Assembly (NCBI GenBank): GCA_016779185.1
Contig: JADHOA010000002.1
Span: 1-46,642 of the forward strand
Direction of reading: 5' to 3'
Source: Rubripirellula sp.
Lineage (GTDB): Bacteria > Planctomycetota > Planctomycetia > Pirellulales > Pirellulaceae
Length of the DNA stretch: 46,642 bases
How positions within the stretch are numbered: position 1 is the stretch's first letter; each line of letters opens with the position of its first letter. The position numbers and the translations under genes are program-made. Of this stretch, positions 17,948 to 28,028 are shown in pieces. The notes below the pieces were generated by a model, which had not been told where the DNA came from, did not search any database, and saw only the letters and a list, made by a program, of their open reading frames with translations.

Positions 17948-19786
17948 TTACTCCGTCACCTTTGCAAGTTCTGAAAGTTGGACGGTTGCCCTGCTCTGCT
18001 CTTTTTCGAGGTAACCTCGACCAAACTTGACGTTCATGTGATCCCAGGGAAGCTTCTCGAGCAGTTCGTATTTCGTGTGAACCTGTTTTTCAACATCGAT
18101 GCCAGCATCTTCAATCGCCTTCCACCACCTTTGAGGATCTAGGTGTTCCGTCCAACCATCCATCCGGGCACCGCGTTCCCAAGCGAGGCGGATCGCTTTA
18201 CCTGTGCGGCGGTCACCACGGCTCAACACCCCCTCTAAAAGGCTTGTTTCCACATCGTGGCATTTCACGGTAACGCTTCGAATTTGCCGTCGATCACGCA
18301 GGTAACGGTGAGCCCATTTAAAGTATTCACGGCGTTGCATGCCGTTCCATTGATATGGGGTGTGCGCTTTGGGAACAAAATTAGACACACTTGCTGTAAC
18401 GCGAGCGTAACGCCCCGTTTCTTCTTTACCTACTTTGGCGATCGTTTCCGCAAGATCAACGATACCATCTAGATCCACAGGGCGTTCACCGGGTAGTCCG
18501 CACATAAAGTACAGCTTGATACTCTCAAAGCCATTCCGGAAAGCAACACGACACCCTTCGATGAGATCGCTGTTCTTGATTCTTTTGCGAATTTGTTCTC
18601 GCATATCATCGCGAGCCACTTCCGGTGCGAGGGTCATGCTTCTGCGTCGGTCGCTTCCTAGCAGAATCGGAAGTGTCCGCAACTGCTCATTTACTCTCAA
18701 GCTTGGCACACTGATGTTTACACCGAGAGGTTTGAATACTTCGTGCAGACGTTCCACCAATGGTTCAAAGTGCGGATAATCACTGCTGGATAACGAAAGA
18801 ATGCTGATTTCGTTGTAGCCTGTGTTGCGATAGCTGTCCAAAGCAGCATTCACAATCGTGTCCACTTCTCGAATTCTAAGTGGTCGTTTGATCACGGTGC
18901 TTTGGCAAAAGCGACAGAGGTGTGGGCAGCCTCGCATGATTTCCACCGCAATGCGGTCATGCACGCATTCGATATAGGGAACAATTGGTTTGGTCGGCAG
19001 TGGAATAGAATCAAGATCTTTAATCACACTGGGTGCGATGGTGGCGGGGATATCGTCTCGCATGCGATTGAGTGCGACGATTCGCCCTTGGTGGTATTCC
19101 GGCTGATAAAATCTTGGGACGTAGGCCGATTCAATGGTTTGAGCAAGAGTCGCCAAAGCTTCTACTCTTTCTTTCTTACCGATTTCGCCATCTGCGAAAC
19201 CACCCTGATCGTTTTGGTAGTTTTGTTTTAATTTCAACCAGAGTTCACAGATTTCTAGCAGGATAGGTTCGCCATCGCCTGCGATCATGACATCAAAAAA
19301 ATCTGCCATCGGTTCAGGGTTTTGGCAACATGGCCCTCCGGCAAGGACCAGGGGATCTGCCATTGTTCGATCGGCAGATTCAAGGGGGATCCCCCCTAGG
19401 TCTAGCATGGTGAGAACGTTTGGAGAACTGATTTCATACTGAAGCGACAAGCCCACAACATCAAATTCGGATAATGGAGTGAATGTCTCCAAACTATAAA
19501 GCGGAAGTCCGTGTCGCCGAAGTTGTGTTTCCATATCTGGCCAAGGTGCAAAGACTCTCTCGGCACACCAATCCTCTTTTCGATTCACCAGCGAATATAA
19601 AACCTGCAGACCGTGGTGGCTCATCCCAATGGTGTAGGCATCGGGAAATCCGAGGCATACCTTCCCTCGGACGCCGCGGTGGTCTTTTACCACGATATTT
19701 CGCTCTCCACCAACGTACTGGGCCGGCGTCTGAACATGCGGCCAAACCTGCGATTCAAGTTTTTGTCGAATTTTTTGGTTGATCAT
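17948..19786 (-). CDS. B12-binding-domain radical SAM protein, TIGR03960 type
   Basis: This 612-residue protein starts like the TIGR03960 family: a cobalamin-binding-like N-terminal region (GKVCLGFPDAYTIGMSHHGL near 41-60; VGLSLQYEIS near 111) followed by a radical SAM barrel with the [4Fe-4S] cysteines in CPHLCRFC near 285-292, then a C-terminal extension. In many bacteria it is fused to or next to a DUF2344 (TIGR03936) partner and near rne/rng and ribosomal L21/L27 genes; here it stands alone. The substrate is unknown. ATG 19786 is followed by a family-typical N-terminus. It is divergent from the Rieske gene. Confidence 0.92.
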   Translation of the reverse strand: MINQKIRQKLESQVWPHVQTPAQYVGGERNIVVKDHRGVRGKVCLGFPDAYTIGMSHHGLQVLYSLVNRKEDWCAERVFAPWPDMETQLRRHGLPLYSLETFTPLSEFDVVGLSLQYEISSPNVLTMLDLGGIPLESADRTMADPLVLAGGPCCQNPEPMADFFDVMIAGDGEPILLEICELWLKLKQNYQNDQGGFADGEIGKKERVEALATLAQTIESAYVPRFYQPEYHQGRIVALNRMRDDIPATIAPSVIKDLDSIPLPTKPIVPYIECVHDRIAVEIMRGCPHLCRFCQSTVIKRPLRIREVDTIVNAALDSYRNTGYNEISILSLSSSDYPHFEPLVERLHEVFKPLGVNISVPSLRVNEQLRTLPILLGSDRRRSMTLAPEVARDDMREQIRKRIKNSDLIEGCRVAFRNGFESIKLYFMCGLPGERPVDLDGIVDLAETIAKVGKEETGRYARVTASVSNFVPKAHTPYQWNGMQRREYFKWAHRYLRDRRQIRSVTVKCHDVETSLLEGVLSRGDRRTGKAIRLAWERGARMDGWTEHLDPQRWWKAIEDAGIDVEKQVHTKYELLEKLPWDHMNVKFGRGYLEKEQSRATVQLSELAKVTE

Positions 19787-19922
19787 TTGTCTGTCGCTTG
19801 TTCGTTTAAAAAATGGTCAGGTTACGGGCAGTTGGGCTGGGATCGCTGGCAAGGTAAAGTGTGGTGGAAACTCCCTTGATCTTGCAAGGGAATTCGAGAA
19901 AACCCCAAGAAGGTGTTGTATT

Positions 19923-20255
19923 GTGGCAGACTTTGAATCGGTTGGAGTCATCGACGATTTTGAATTAGGTCAGGGAAAAGCGGTTGTTTATGACGGCAGA
20001 ATGGTTGCTGTGTTTCGAACAACTGATGGTTGGTATGCAATCGATGACTTATGTCCTCACATGGGAGCTTCACTCGCGGAGGGGTATCTCGAAAACGATT
20101 CCGTGTCTTGTCCTTGGCATGCGTGGCGATTCTGCATCAAAGACGGTCGTTGGGAAGACAACCCGAATACCAAGGTTGATTGCTTTGAAGTAAAAGTTCA
20201 AGGCAATGAAGTTTTTGTTCGCGAGAAAGATGATCATAACCCTGAACCAGAGTAG
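19923..20255 (+). CDS. Rieske-type [2Fe-2S] ferredoxin
   Basis: This 110-residue protein has both Rieske boxes: CPHMGASLAEG (C44, H46) and CPWHAWRF (C63, H66). Together they ligate a [2Fe-2S] cluster. It resembles NirD/ferredoxin-type small Rieske proteins that pass electrons to oxygenases or nitrite reductase, but no oxygenase is adjacent. The start is a GTG at 19923 with AAGAAGG at 19907-19913; the frame remains open upstream to 19779, which would overlap the divergent radical SAM gene. It has no signal peptide or membrane helix, so it is cytoplasmic. Confidence 0.9.
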   Translation: MADFESVGVIDDFELGQGKAVVYDGRMVAVFRTTDGWYAIDDLCPHMGASLAEGYLENDSVSCPWHAWRFCIKDGRWEDNPNTKVDCFEVKVQGNEVFVREKDDHNPEPE

Positions 20256-20525
20256 GGTGGATGATTGTTTTGAGCATCTTGAGGTGCGTATTCAATGCCC
20301 GGATCAGGATGTCTTTTGTCGTCATCGCATTCTTACCAAAATAAGAATAGCATGAATCTTGCAGAGGCCGCATTCATCGTTTGATAGGTGTGCAGCCACC
20401 TGAACATTGATTTCAATTCGTGTTGATCAAGCGTGCCATTCCTGTTTTGAGTTGAGGAAGGACTCGATGTATTAGCAAGAGTGATTAATACATCGTACGA
20501 CAAGGAATATTTTCAATTCTTGGTA

Positions 20526-23500
20526 TCATTGTTCCTTCGAATCCCAATCATCAAGGCTCAGAATATCTCCGGCTTGGATCTGATTTGGATTCACGGTGAC
20601 GTGTTTGATTCGTTGGCGTTTCCAAGTGTAGGAAATGTGTACTTTTCCATCTTCAGCTTGAATAATTGCTGGGTAACTGAATTCAGCATTCGCTTCTTGT
20701 TCTAGTGTTGCCACTTTTTTCCATTCAAGTCCGTCTTCAGAAATCGCAAGATTGAGCAGCCCGCGGCGACCCCAGCCGGAGCTACCTGAGCCAAGATGGT
20801 TGTAGATGAGCAACTGCCTGCCATCTTGCAGGCTTACTGCATCAATGCCGGAGTTAGGGTTTGGGAGATTGGTAGCTGACATTTTGGACCAAGTTTGTCC
20901 ATCGTCTTCAGAGTAAGTCGTGCTTATGACGCCTTCTTGCGTTCGGCAAAGAGCTTGCAATCTTCCGTCCCTTAGACGAAGAATGGTTGGTTGGATTGCA
21001 TTAAATTCTTCTTTAGTGTTGATAGGTCCAATGCGACTCCAAATTCCAGAGGGTAAGCCATTGTCTAGTTTTGTCTTTTCAAAATGAACTCTCCATCCAT
21101 CGTATTCAGTTGAAGATCCAGCCAGTAGGGTGCCGTCAGCCAACTCGATCGGTTTGCATCTGACCGGTCCATCAATGCTTTCTGGGAGTCGAGATCGATC
21201 GCGAAATGTTCTTCCGCGGTCGTAACTAAGCATCATTTCGCCCCACCAACTTCGCGGATCTGGTCCAACCTTGAAGAAAAGAAGTAAGGGCTGGTTACCA
21301 CCCTTTGGTTGATAAAGAACTGGATTCCAGCAGGGGTATCGTAGCTGTGAATGCTGTACCCCATTTGCCCATTCTTTGGGTGAGGACCAACCTGAGCCAT
21401 CGTGGTAGCTAACCCAGATACCAACATCCTTGTCTTTTTCTTTGGTGCCACCGAACCAAGCTACGGCAAGCCCACGTGAGGTTTCGCAGATTGATGATGC
21501 ATGGCATTGTGGAAAACTTGCTTTAGTGAAAACAAAATCTTCACTCTCGAATCCGGGAAATTTATTCGGTGAAAGGTTTGTCGGTTTTTGTGCTCGTAAT
21601 TGTTCTTCACTGTACTGAACACAATCTTCATGTTTAATGTGGTAGATGCGGCCATTCTCTGCTCCCACCAACAGATCGAGTTTTCCATCTTGGTTGAAGT
21701 CGCATACGGCTGGGCTAGAGGTGTGGCCCGCGACATTGCGAACCGCTAAGTTTCCTATTTTCTTGAGAACATGTTTCCCGTTCCTTGTCTCGCAGTTGCG
21801 ATACCATAAGGCATTCTCGGAGTTGACGATTACATCGAGTCGGCCGTCGTTGTCCCAATCGGCAACTGTCAGCTTGATTCGTCCAGATGCACCACAAGAC
21901 TTTTTGTTCAACTGAATATTGTTGCCGAGTTCATCGCAGAAAATCCGTTGGCCGGGGCGGTCTTTTTCTCTCAGCGTCAGATACCCTTCTTGATCGAGCG
22001 AGATGATTTCAATCTCTTGATCTCCATCAAAATCAATCGCAAATGGCGTGGTTCGCCATTGGGTGAGTGAATCAGCGCCTGTTCCCCGCCACCAAGACCA
22101 CTGAGGTGGCTGCTCAGATACGCCGAAATCGAATGGTTTCTCCACAACATCAAGTCCATCCTGAGTCAGTAATCCAAGTTTGGCGTGAATGGAGTTGTAG
22201 AGGATTTCGGCTTTGCCATCATGGTTCCAGTCAGCAACACTGAAAGTTGTGTACCCCCACTTTGCTTCACATGGTCCTTGTATTGATCCGGTTTCGCCAG
22301 CAAGGATTCGAAAGACCTCGTCGCTGCGACTGGATTCAGTGGGGCGGGTGTTTTTCTTGAGGAGGTAAGTCGGAGCCGCCCATGAGATGTCACCTTCTGG
22401 GTTCGTCCCAAGGTTTTCAAACCAACCAATGTGACCGGCGGTGTTTCCGCACAGAATGTCTTCGTCACCATCTTGATCCCAGTCGTATGCAAACGGAGTG
22501 GCAAGCGCACCGAATTTCAACGTGTCCGCTTGTTGCTTGAAGTAGTGAGGTGTTTTGAAGGTCGGGATTTTATTTGCGTCAAAAGTGCCAGTGTTTTCAA
22601 CTAGTGCAACGCGACCATCTTCGTCCCCCACTATCAGATCAAGATCTCCATCAGAGTCCCAGTCAAAGGCTGTCGGTGTGATCATTTGCAGGTCCATCAC
22701 CAACGGTAGCCCGTTTTGTTGACTTAGTTTTATGCCCGCTGCATAGCGTGGTGATTCGCGATTGCCTTCGTTTTTGAAATAAGTAAACCCATCTAAGAAT
22801 TCACCACAGATGAGATCTAGGTCGCCATCATTGTCAAAGTCACCGAAGTTTGGTGAAGGCCAGCCGTAGACATCAAGGTCAGCCCCTCCAGCTTTGAGTC
22901 GTTCAGCATTCACTGAATAATTAGGATTAGTGTCAGTGCCTTGATTTCGAATGAGGTAGATGAAGCCGTGTAGCGGCCCATTATTCCAGTCGCCGTTTGA
23001 ATCATACGCATGATCCCATCCGTAGTCGCTCCAATCACCGACACCAACGATAATGTCTTGATCGCCATCACCTTCATAGTCAACGTATCGCCACATGTTT
23101 CCACGTACACCATTGGCGTGAATATTTGACCTCGCGTATATTTTTTGCGGCTCCGAAAACTTAAATTCACCCGTTGTGATGTCTCGAGGGAATTCATAGC
23201 CAGGTTTTAAAATTCTCGGATGACCCTCCACATAGCTGACTTGATAGTTGTGTCCCGCGCTGCCGATACGAACCGCAGGGAGAAATACTGGATTGGGGTT
23301 AGAAGCGTCTTGCGTCGGATTCTCAAAGAAAAAGACTCCATTAGAGGGTTTGTCGGGACAGGCCACTAATAGATCAATGTCACCGTCAGAATCGTAGTCC
23401 AACGGCATTGGCCAAGCCCAAAGGCCAACTCCAAGATCCACCACTAACTCATTGTGGTTGTACTTAAGAGCCTGAAGTTTCCATTCAGATTCTTGGCCTT

Positions 23501-23558
23501 CACAGGGAGCTATCAAGGTGATGAAGGCTGTTGTCAGTAAGAGGTGGCGAAGCATCAT
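20526..23558 (-). CDS. secreted FG-GAP/VCBS-repeat protein fused to a sialidase-like domain
   Basis: This protein of about 1010 residues has an N-terminal signal (MMLRHLLLTTAFITLIAP, then C-E-G-Q). Residues about 40-660 hold at least seven calcium-binding FG-GAP/VCBS motifs of the D-x-D-x-D-G type (for example DYDSDGDIDLL, DFDNDGDLDLICG, DWDSDGDLDLIVGD, DWDNDGRLDVIVN, DFNQDGKLDLLVGA), which form an integrin-like beta-propeller. The C-terminal part, about 690-1000, is a second propeller of the sialidase (BNR/Asp-box) superfamily, with SEDDGQTWS and SYDRGRTF Asp-boxes and an RYPCWNP segment. Start ATG 23558 is preferred over the TTG at 23570. A role in glycan degradation or recognition outside the cytoplasm is inferred; the catalytic residues were not checked. 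Confidence 0.88.
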   Translation of the reverse strand: MMLRHLLLTTAFITLIAPCEGQESEWKLQALKYNHNELVVDLGVGLWAWPMPLDYDSDGDIDLLVACPDKPSNGVFFFENPTQDASNPNPVFLPAVRIGSAGHNYQVSYVEGHPRILKPGYEFPRDITTGEFKFSEPQKIYARSNIHANGVRGNMWRYVDYEGDGDQDIIVGVGDWSDYGWDHAYDSNGDWNNGPLHGFIYLIRNQGTDTNPNYSVNAERLKAGGADLDVYGWPSPNFGDFDNDGDLDLICGEFLDGFTYFKNEGNRESPRYAAGIKLSQQNGLPLVMDLQMITPTAFDWDSDGDLDLIVGDEDGRVALVENTGTFDANKIPTFKTPHYFKQQADTLKFGALATPFAYDWDQDGDEDILCGNTAGHIGWFENLGTNPEGDISWAAPTYLLKKNTRPTESSRSDEVFRILAGETGSIQGPCEAKWGYTTFSVADWNHDGKAEILYNSIHAKLGLLTQDGLDVVEKPFDFGVSEQPPQWSWWRGTGADSLTQWRTTPFAIDFDGDQEIEIISLDQEGYLTLREKDRPGQRIFCDELGNNIQLNKKSCGASGRIKLTVADWDNDGRLDVIVNSENALWYRNCETRNGKHVLKKIGNLAVRNVAGHTSSPAVCDFNQDGKLDLLVGAENGRIYHIKHEDCVQYSEEQLRAQKPTNLSPNKFPGFESEDFVFTKASFPQCHASSICETSRGLAVAWFGGTKEKDKDVGIWVSYHDGSGWSSPKEWANGVQHSQLRYPCWNPVLYQPKGGNQPLLLFFKVGPDPRSWWGEMMLSYDRGRTFRDRSRLPESIDGPVRCKPIELADGTLLAGSSTEYDGWRVHFEKTKLDNGLPSGIWSRIGPINTKEEFNAIQPTILRLRDGRLQALCRTQEGVISTTYSEDDGQTWSKMSATNLPNPNSGIDAVSLQDGRQLLIYNHLGSGSSGWGRRGLLNLAISEDGLEWKKVATLEQEANAEFSYPAIIQAEDGKVHISYTWKRQRIKHVTVNPNQIQAGDILSLDDWDSKEQ

Positions 23559-23839
23559 AGAGTCTTGCAAGATGGGTTCACAGTTCTAGGGTCAATTGGC
23601 GATCAAAGGCCACTGCAGTTAAATGGTCCCAAGATTTTATCTCTTCCTCGTCTTGCTGTGTAATTCAACCACAGCAGAGCACAAAAGAAGCTTGCGTTTG
23701 TGAGTATCGTTCGAGTGAAAGGCACTCTAGCTTGGTAAAACGCTTGCATCATCAACGATGTTTACAATTGCCGATGGTTTAGATCGATCAGGTTCGATTA
23801 ACTGTTCGATTTCAAATTGTTGATCGTTCGAAGTAAGAT

Positions 23840-24610
23840 TCAGCCTCGCCCCACAAAGGGCATTTGAGCTGCCATCACCGTCATTTGGAAAACGTTTGCG
23901 TTTGGCGGCATCTTCGCCATGGTTAGAACAGCCTCCGCGACACATTCGACGTCGATAGTCGGTTCGGCTCGAATCGATCCGTCACTTTGTAAAATCCCTT
24001 CTTTGATTCTTTTGGCAATTGCTGTGTCTGCATTGCCAATGTCGATCTGGCCGCATGTGATTCCATAAGTCCTGCCATCGAGTGCAAGGGATTTCGTGAG
24101 GCCTGTGACCGCATGTTTTGTCGCTGTGTAGGCAGCAGATAAAGGGCGAGGAGTGGTTGAGGAGATAGAACCATTATTAATGATTCGTCCGCCACCAGGT
24201 TTTTGCCTTTTCATCAAAGCGAAAGCAGCACGACTACATAGAAATACTCCAGTGAGATTCACCGAGAGCAATCGGTTCCAGTCGTTGATTGAAACTTCGT
24301 CGACTTCCAGAGCGGGTAAGCTCACCCCAGCGTTGTTGAATAGAAGGTCAATGCGTCCGAAGTTCTTTTCTATATGCTTGAACAGTGAATCAACGCTTTC
24401 TTGCTGAGTCACATCGGTAACAAACGCGGTGACGTGATTCGAATAGGCTTCGGCTAGACTTGCCGTTTGTTCGAGGGAATGCTGATGGCGACCAGTTAAA
24501 TACACATGGTATCCATGCTCAACCAATTTCAATGCTACTGCCCGACCTATGCCAGAGCCAGCGCCTGTCACGACAGCGACTGTCTTGTGTTCGGACTCAG
24601 TGATCGGCAA
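23840..24610 (-). CDS. short-chain dehydrogenase/reductase
   Basis: This 256-residue SDR has the NAD(P)-binding TGAGSGIG at 15-22, NNAG at 92-95, and the catalytic set S148, Y161, K165 (the latter two in YTATK). The substrate cannot be told from the sequence. It is the last gene of a probable operon: the UPF0173 gene ends 26 bases upstream and trpB precedes that. ATG 24610. Confidence 0.92.
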   Translation of the reverse strand: MPITESEHKTVAVVTGAGSGIGRAVALKLVEHGYHVYLTGRHQHSLEQTASLAEAYSNHVTAFVTDVTQQESVDSLFKHIEKNFGRIDLLFNNAGVSLPALEVDEVSINDWNRLLSVNLTGVFLCSRAAFALMKRQKPGGGRIINNGSISSTTPRPLSAAYTATKHAVTGLTKSLALDGRTYGITCGQIDIGNADTAIAKRIKEGILQSDGSIRAEPTIDVECVAEAVLTMAKMPPNANVFQMTVMAAQMPFVGRG

Positions 24611-24636
24611 ACCATTGTCTCCGCAGTACCGTGATT

Positions 24637-25320
24637 CTATAGATCCAGCGATTCATTTACCCGTAACACAACCGGCTTCGCATCGGTCTCCGCTCGAACT
24701 TTTTCAGACCATTCATGAACATCTACTTCAATTGGTGCCCAAGTGTTGTAGTGCGTGGGAAGCACTTTCTTTGGGGAAATCGATTGAATGGCACGAATGG
24801 AATCATCGATTCCCATTGTGAATAAGTTGCCAATTGGCAAGATCGCCACATCAGCATTCTGCGAATAGTAAGCCATGTCCTCGAAATATGCTGTATCGCA
24901 TGCGAAGTAGACGCGGTGGCTCTCAAGCGTAAGGAGGAATCCAGCGGCTATGCCCGCTGGAGAACCGTCAGGAAGACTGTTGCTGTGAATGGCCGGGACC
25001 ATTTTCACGGAGCCAAATGGTAGTTCGACTTCACCTCCGATGTTCATGCCGATGGTGTTCTGGATCTGATGTTTTTCACTAAACCACTGGGCAATTTCAA
25101 AGACAGCGACAAGCGTCGCACCGGAGGATGAAGTGATCGATGCGGCATCTGCAATATGATCAAAATGACCGTGTGAAATCAGTACATGACTGCAATCATT
25201 AAAGTCGTCCGGCAGTTTCGTCGCGGAAGGATTGTCGGTCAAAAAAGGATCCAACAGAACTCGATGCCCAGCTGTTTCGATTAGCCAAGTGGAATGCCCT
25301 AGCCAAGTGAGTTTCGTCAT
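24637..25320 (-). CDS. metal-dependent hydrolase, UPF0173 family (metallo-beta-lactamase fold)
   Basis: This 227-residue protein has the metallo-beta-lactamase-fold motif HGHFDH at 50-55, an N-terminal TWLGHSTWLIE strand, DPFLTDNP near 24-31, and a second histidine site in PTHYNTWAPIEVD (about 192-204). It matches the UPF0173/YtkL group, whose substrate is unknown. It is cytoplasmic. It lies between trpB and the SDR gene, 73 and 26 bases apart, probably in one transcript. Confidence 0.93.
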   Translation of the reverse strand: MTKLTWLGHSTWLIETAGHRVLLDPFLTDNPSATKLPDDFNDCSHVLISHGHFDHIADAASITSSSGATLVAVFEIAQWFSEKHQIQNTIGMNIGGEVELPFGSVKMVPAIHSNSLPDGSPAGIAAGFLLTLESHRVYFACDTAYFEDMAYYSQNADVAILPIGNLFTMGIDDSIRAIQSISPKKVLPTHYNTWAPIEVDVHEWSEKVRAETDAKPVVLRVNESLDL

Positions 25321-25393
25321 GATTGTTGTTGGAATATGTCAAAGGGAACGGGACGTTGTTTTTCGAGTTAGATGAATCGACCTCAGCTGGTTA

Positions 25394-26617
25394 TTACCAA
25401 TTTTCGCCACGCAGTCTTGCAATTTCCATGGCATCTTTATCGCCTCGTCCAGAGAGACAAACGAGCAAATGCTGATCTGGCGACATGGTGCCCGCGATTT
25501 CCAGCGCTTTCGCAATCGCGTGGCTCGTCTCCAACGCAGCAATGATGCCTTCGGTGCGAGCGAGGCGGTCAAAAGCTTGCATCGCTGCGTCATCGCCACA
25601 GTCGACGTAATCAACTCGGCCGCTATCCTTCCAGTAGCTGTGCTCCGGCCCAACGCCTGGGTAGTCCAGTCCAGCACTCATGGAATGTACATCGCAGGTT
25701 TGTCCATCAGCATCTTGCATGACGTAACTGTAACTGCCATGAAGTACACCGGGCCTACCGAAGGAAAGCGGCGAAGCATGATCACCAGGCGATGCTCCTC
25801 GTCCCCCAGCCTCTACACCGACAAGTCTTACTCCATCATCATCGACAAATGGAAAGAACATGCCGGCAGCATTGCTACCCCCGCCCACGCAAGCAACAAC
25901 GCAGTCAGGTAGCTTTTCAAAGATTTCTAAACACTGGCTTCTTGCTTCGCGTCCTATAATTGACTGAAAGTCTCGAACCATCATAGGGAAAGGATGTGGT
26001 CCAATCACACTTCCAATGATGTAATGGGTGTCTTCAACTGAAGCCATCCAGTCTCGCATCGCTTCGTTAACTGCGTCTCTCAATGTTTTCGATCCGCTTT
26101 CAACTGGTCGAATTTCCGCGCCCATGAGCTTCATGCTGAAGACGTTTGGTTTTTGTCGTCGAATATCTTCAGCACCCATGTATACGACACAGGGGAGTCC
26201 GAAGTGTGCGCAAGCCGTTGCAGTTGCAACACCGTGTTGTCCAGCTCCCGTCTCGGCGATCACTCGTGTCTTTCCCATTCGGAGGGTCAGCAATGCTTGC
26301 CCCACTGTGTTGTTGATTTTATGGGCTCCTGTGTGATTCAGGTCTTCGCGTTTTAGCCATATCTGAGCACCACCTGCCGCTGCGGTTAGTCGCTTTGCGT
26401 GGTAAAGCGGACTCGGTCGGCCTACAAAGCTTTTCAGCAGATCGGAGAGTTCTTGCTGAAAACTTTTGTCCTGTTTTGCACGTTCGTATTCATCAGAAAG
26501 TTGCTCCAACGCTTGGGTAAGCGTTTCGGGAACAAAACGACCACCGAATTTTCCGAACCGGCCATTTTGATCAGGCACGGATTTAGTTGATTTTGGGGAT
26601 TCCGGTGCAATGCTCAT
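25394..26617 (-). CDS. trpB: tryptophan synthase beta chain
   Basis: This 407-residue TrpB catalyses condensation of indole with L-serine to tryptophan. The N-terminal [15 protein letters not shown] is typical, the PLP lysine is K100 in GAHKINN, and the phosphate-binding loop [10 protein letters not shown] is near 239-248. The length is normal for the class that pairs with TrpA. No trpA is adjacent; the next genes on the strand are the UPF0173 hydrolase and an SDR. It starts at ATG 26617. Confidence 0.97.
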   Translation of the reverse strand: MSIAPESPKSTKSVPDQNGRFGKFGGRFVPETLTQALEQLSDEYERAKQDKSFQQELSDLLKSFVGRPSPLYHAKRLTAAAGGAQIWLKREDLNHTGAHKINNTVGQALLTLRMGKTRVIAETGAGQHGVATATACAHFGLPCVVYMGAEDIRRQKPNVFSMKLMGAEIRPVESGSKTLRDAVNEAMRDWMASVEDTHYIIGSVIGPHPFPMMVRDFQSIIGREARSQCLEIFEKLPDCVVACVGGGSNAAGMFFPFVDDDGVRLVGVEAGGRGASPGDHASPLSFGRPGVLHGSYSYVMQDADGQTCDVHSMSAGLDYPGVGPEHSYWKDSGRVDYVDCGDDAAMQAFDRLARTEGIIAALETSHAIAKALEIAGTMSPDQHLLVCLSGRGDKDAMEIARLRGENW

Positions 26618-27122
26618 GATTTTCTTGGCTTGAGACCGACAAATTGGACAATGTTAATTAGTTAAGATCATTTGAAGTTGCATTAGCAGGTCAGACCAAC
26701 CTGTAGTGCCGAGGTCTGGGAGGGATTACTCGGTTGACCTTGCGGCGTTAACCGCTGGATAGGTAATCGCCATCACTGCAGATTCTCGGCCTCTAGGCTT
26801 AATTGGTCAACGCATTTCGAGCAGTTTATCGCCGATCGTCTAAACTACCACACACGGGGGGCGAACTCGGTGGATATAGGCAAGCTGGTTCGGTGTTCAT
26901 AGGAAATCTTCTTTGCACAAGATTGTGTGATCAATGGGGGTTGATCCGGTTTCATTTTGGGATGATGGAAGTGAGGTCGCGTGAGGATCTGACCATTTGG
27001 GCATATGCCCAGCGATGCCGTGGGAAATGGTAGTTATTGGCCGGCTTGATCTTCTTATTCGAGAATTGGAATGATGCCTTGGGAAGGCTGATGCGACGTT
27101 TCGCCTCAAAAGGAATGATGAA
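26618..27122. other. divergent intergenic region trpB-mutM, no supported gene
   Basis: About 505 bases lie between the divergent trpB and mutM genes. Frames exist on both strands but none has a start signal or recognisable product. A small inverted repeat (GCGG...CCGC near 26745-26758) has no T-tract. I see no tRNA, T-box or trp leader-like element. Confidence 0.5.
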
Positions 27123-28028
27123 ATGCCTGAGTTGCCGGAAGTTGAAACGATGTGTCGAGGAATACGGTCGATCGAGGGCCTGCGTGTTACCGATGTCATC
27201 ATGTCGGAATGCCAGTTGAAACCTATTTCGCTATCTCCGCCGATTTCAGAGATGAGAAGGGTTTTAGAGGGACAGAAAGTGCTACGCGTTGATCGATTGG
27301 GGAAACGCGTACTTATTCAATTTGAAAAAGACGATTACTTGGTCATTGAGCCTAGGATGACGGGCTTGGTGATGCTGGAAAATCCACCCAATCAAACCCA
27401 CCTCCGTTTAGAGATCGTATTTTGTTCCTGCCTGATTGAGGGGCAGTCGGATGGCATACAACGGCGTACAGTGGTGACCCATAAGAAAATGCTTTTCTGG
27501 GATCGACGCGGCCTAGGCACCGTAAGGCTGATGAAGCCAGAGGTGTTAAATCATCGAGTGATAAGACGACTGGGGCCTGATGCACTACGGATGACCTCGA
27601 GCTTGTATGCCGAGAACTTCAAGCACAAGAAGAAAGCAATCAAAGTTGCTTTGCTGGATCAATCGCTTGTAGCAGGAATCGGTAACATTTATGCAGCAGA
27701 GATTCTTTTTCTGGCTGGCGTTGACCCTAGGCTTTTATGTAATCAAGTGACGGGACCGCAGTGGCAGCGAATTTCTAAAGCTACTCGCGAGATATTACTC
27801 ACCGCAATTGAATATGAGGGAAGCACCCTCAGTGATGGAACTTACCGAAACGCGATCAACGGTGAAGGAAGCTATCAGCAGTGCCATCGCGTTTACGATC
27901 GCGAAGGCGTTTCCTGCACCCGTTGCCAACAAGGTAAGATTTCACGGATCGTTCAAGCTCAGAGAAGCACCTTTTTCTGTCCTGTCTGTCAACGAAAGAG
28001 AGGGTGTCACCCTTCCCTTCCCCAATAA
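27123..28028 (+). CDS. mutM: formamidopyrimidine-DNA glycosylase (Fpg/MutM)
   Basis: This 301-residue base-excision repair glycosylase removes oxidised purines such as 8-oxoguanine and nicks the site. The start MPELPEVETM provides the catalytic Pro2 and Glu3, K61 in LGKRVLI fits the conserved lysine, and the C-terminal zinc finger CTRC...CPVC is at about 264-287. The H2TH region with GIGNIYAAEILF is near 183-194. AAAGGA at 27109-27114 is a good ribosome binding site for ATG 27123. An insert near residues 110-120 (about ten residues) makes it slightly longer than the usual 270-280. Confidence 0.96.
   Translation: MPELPEVETMCRGIRSIEGLRVTDVIMSECQLKPISLSPPISEMRRVLEGQKVLRVDRLGKRVLIQFEKDDYLVIEPRMTGLVMLENPPNQTHLRLEIVFCSCLIEGQSDGIQRRTVVTHKKMLFWDRRGLGTVRLMKPEVLNHRVIRRLGPDALRMTSSLYAENFKHKKKAIKVALLDQSLVAGIGNIYAAEILFLAGVDPRLLCNQVTGPQWQRISKATREILLTAIEYEGSTLSDGTYRNAINGEGSYQQCHRVYDREGVSCTRCQQGKISRIVQAQRSTFFCPVCQRKRGCHPSLPQ

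Noticed and set aside
17948-19786. Functional link between the B12 riboswitch and the B12-binding radical SAM protein
   Set aside because: They are 12 kb apart on opposite strands with unrelated genes between; both involving cobalamin is probably coincidence.
26897-27219. Open frames between trpB and mutM
   Set aside because: Overlapping frames on both strands with no start signals or domains; the mutM frame explains the region after 27123.
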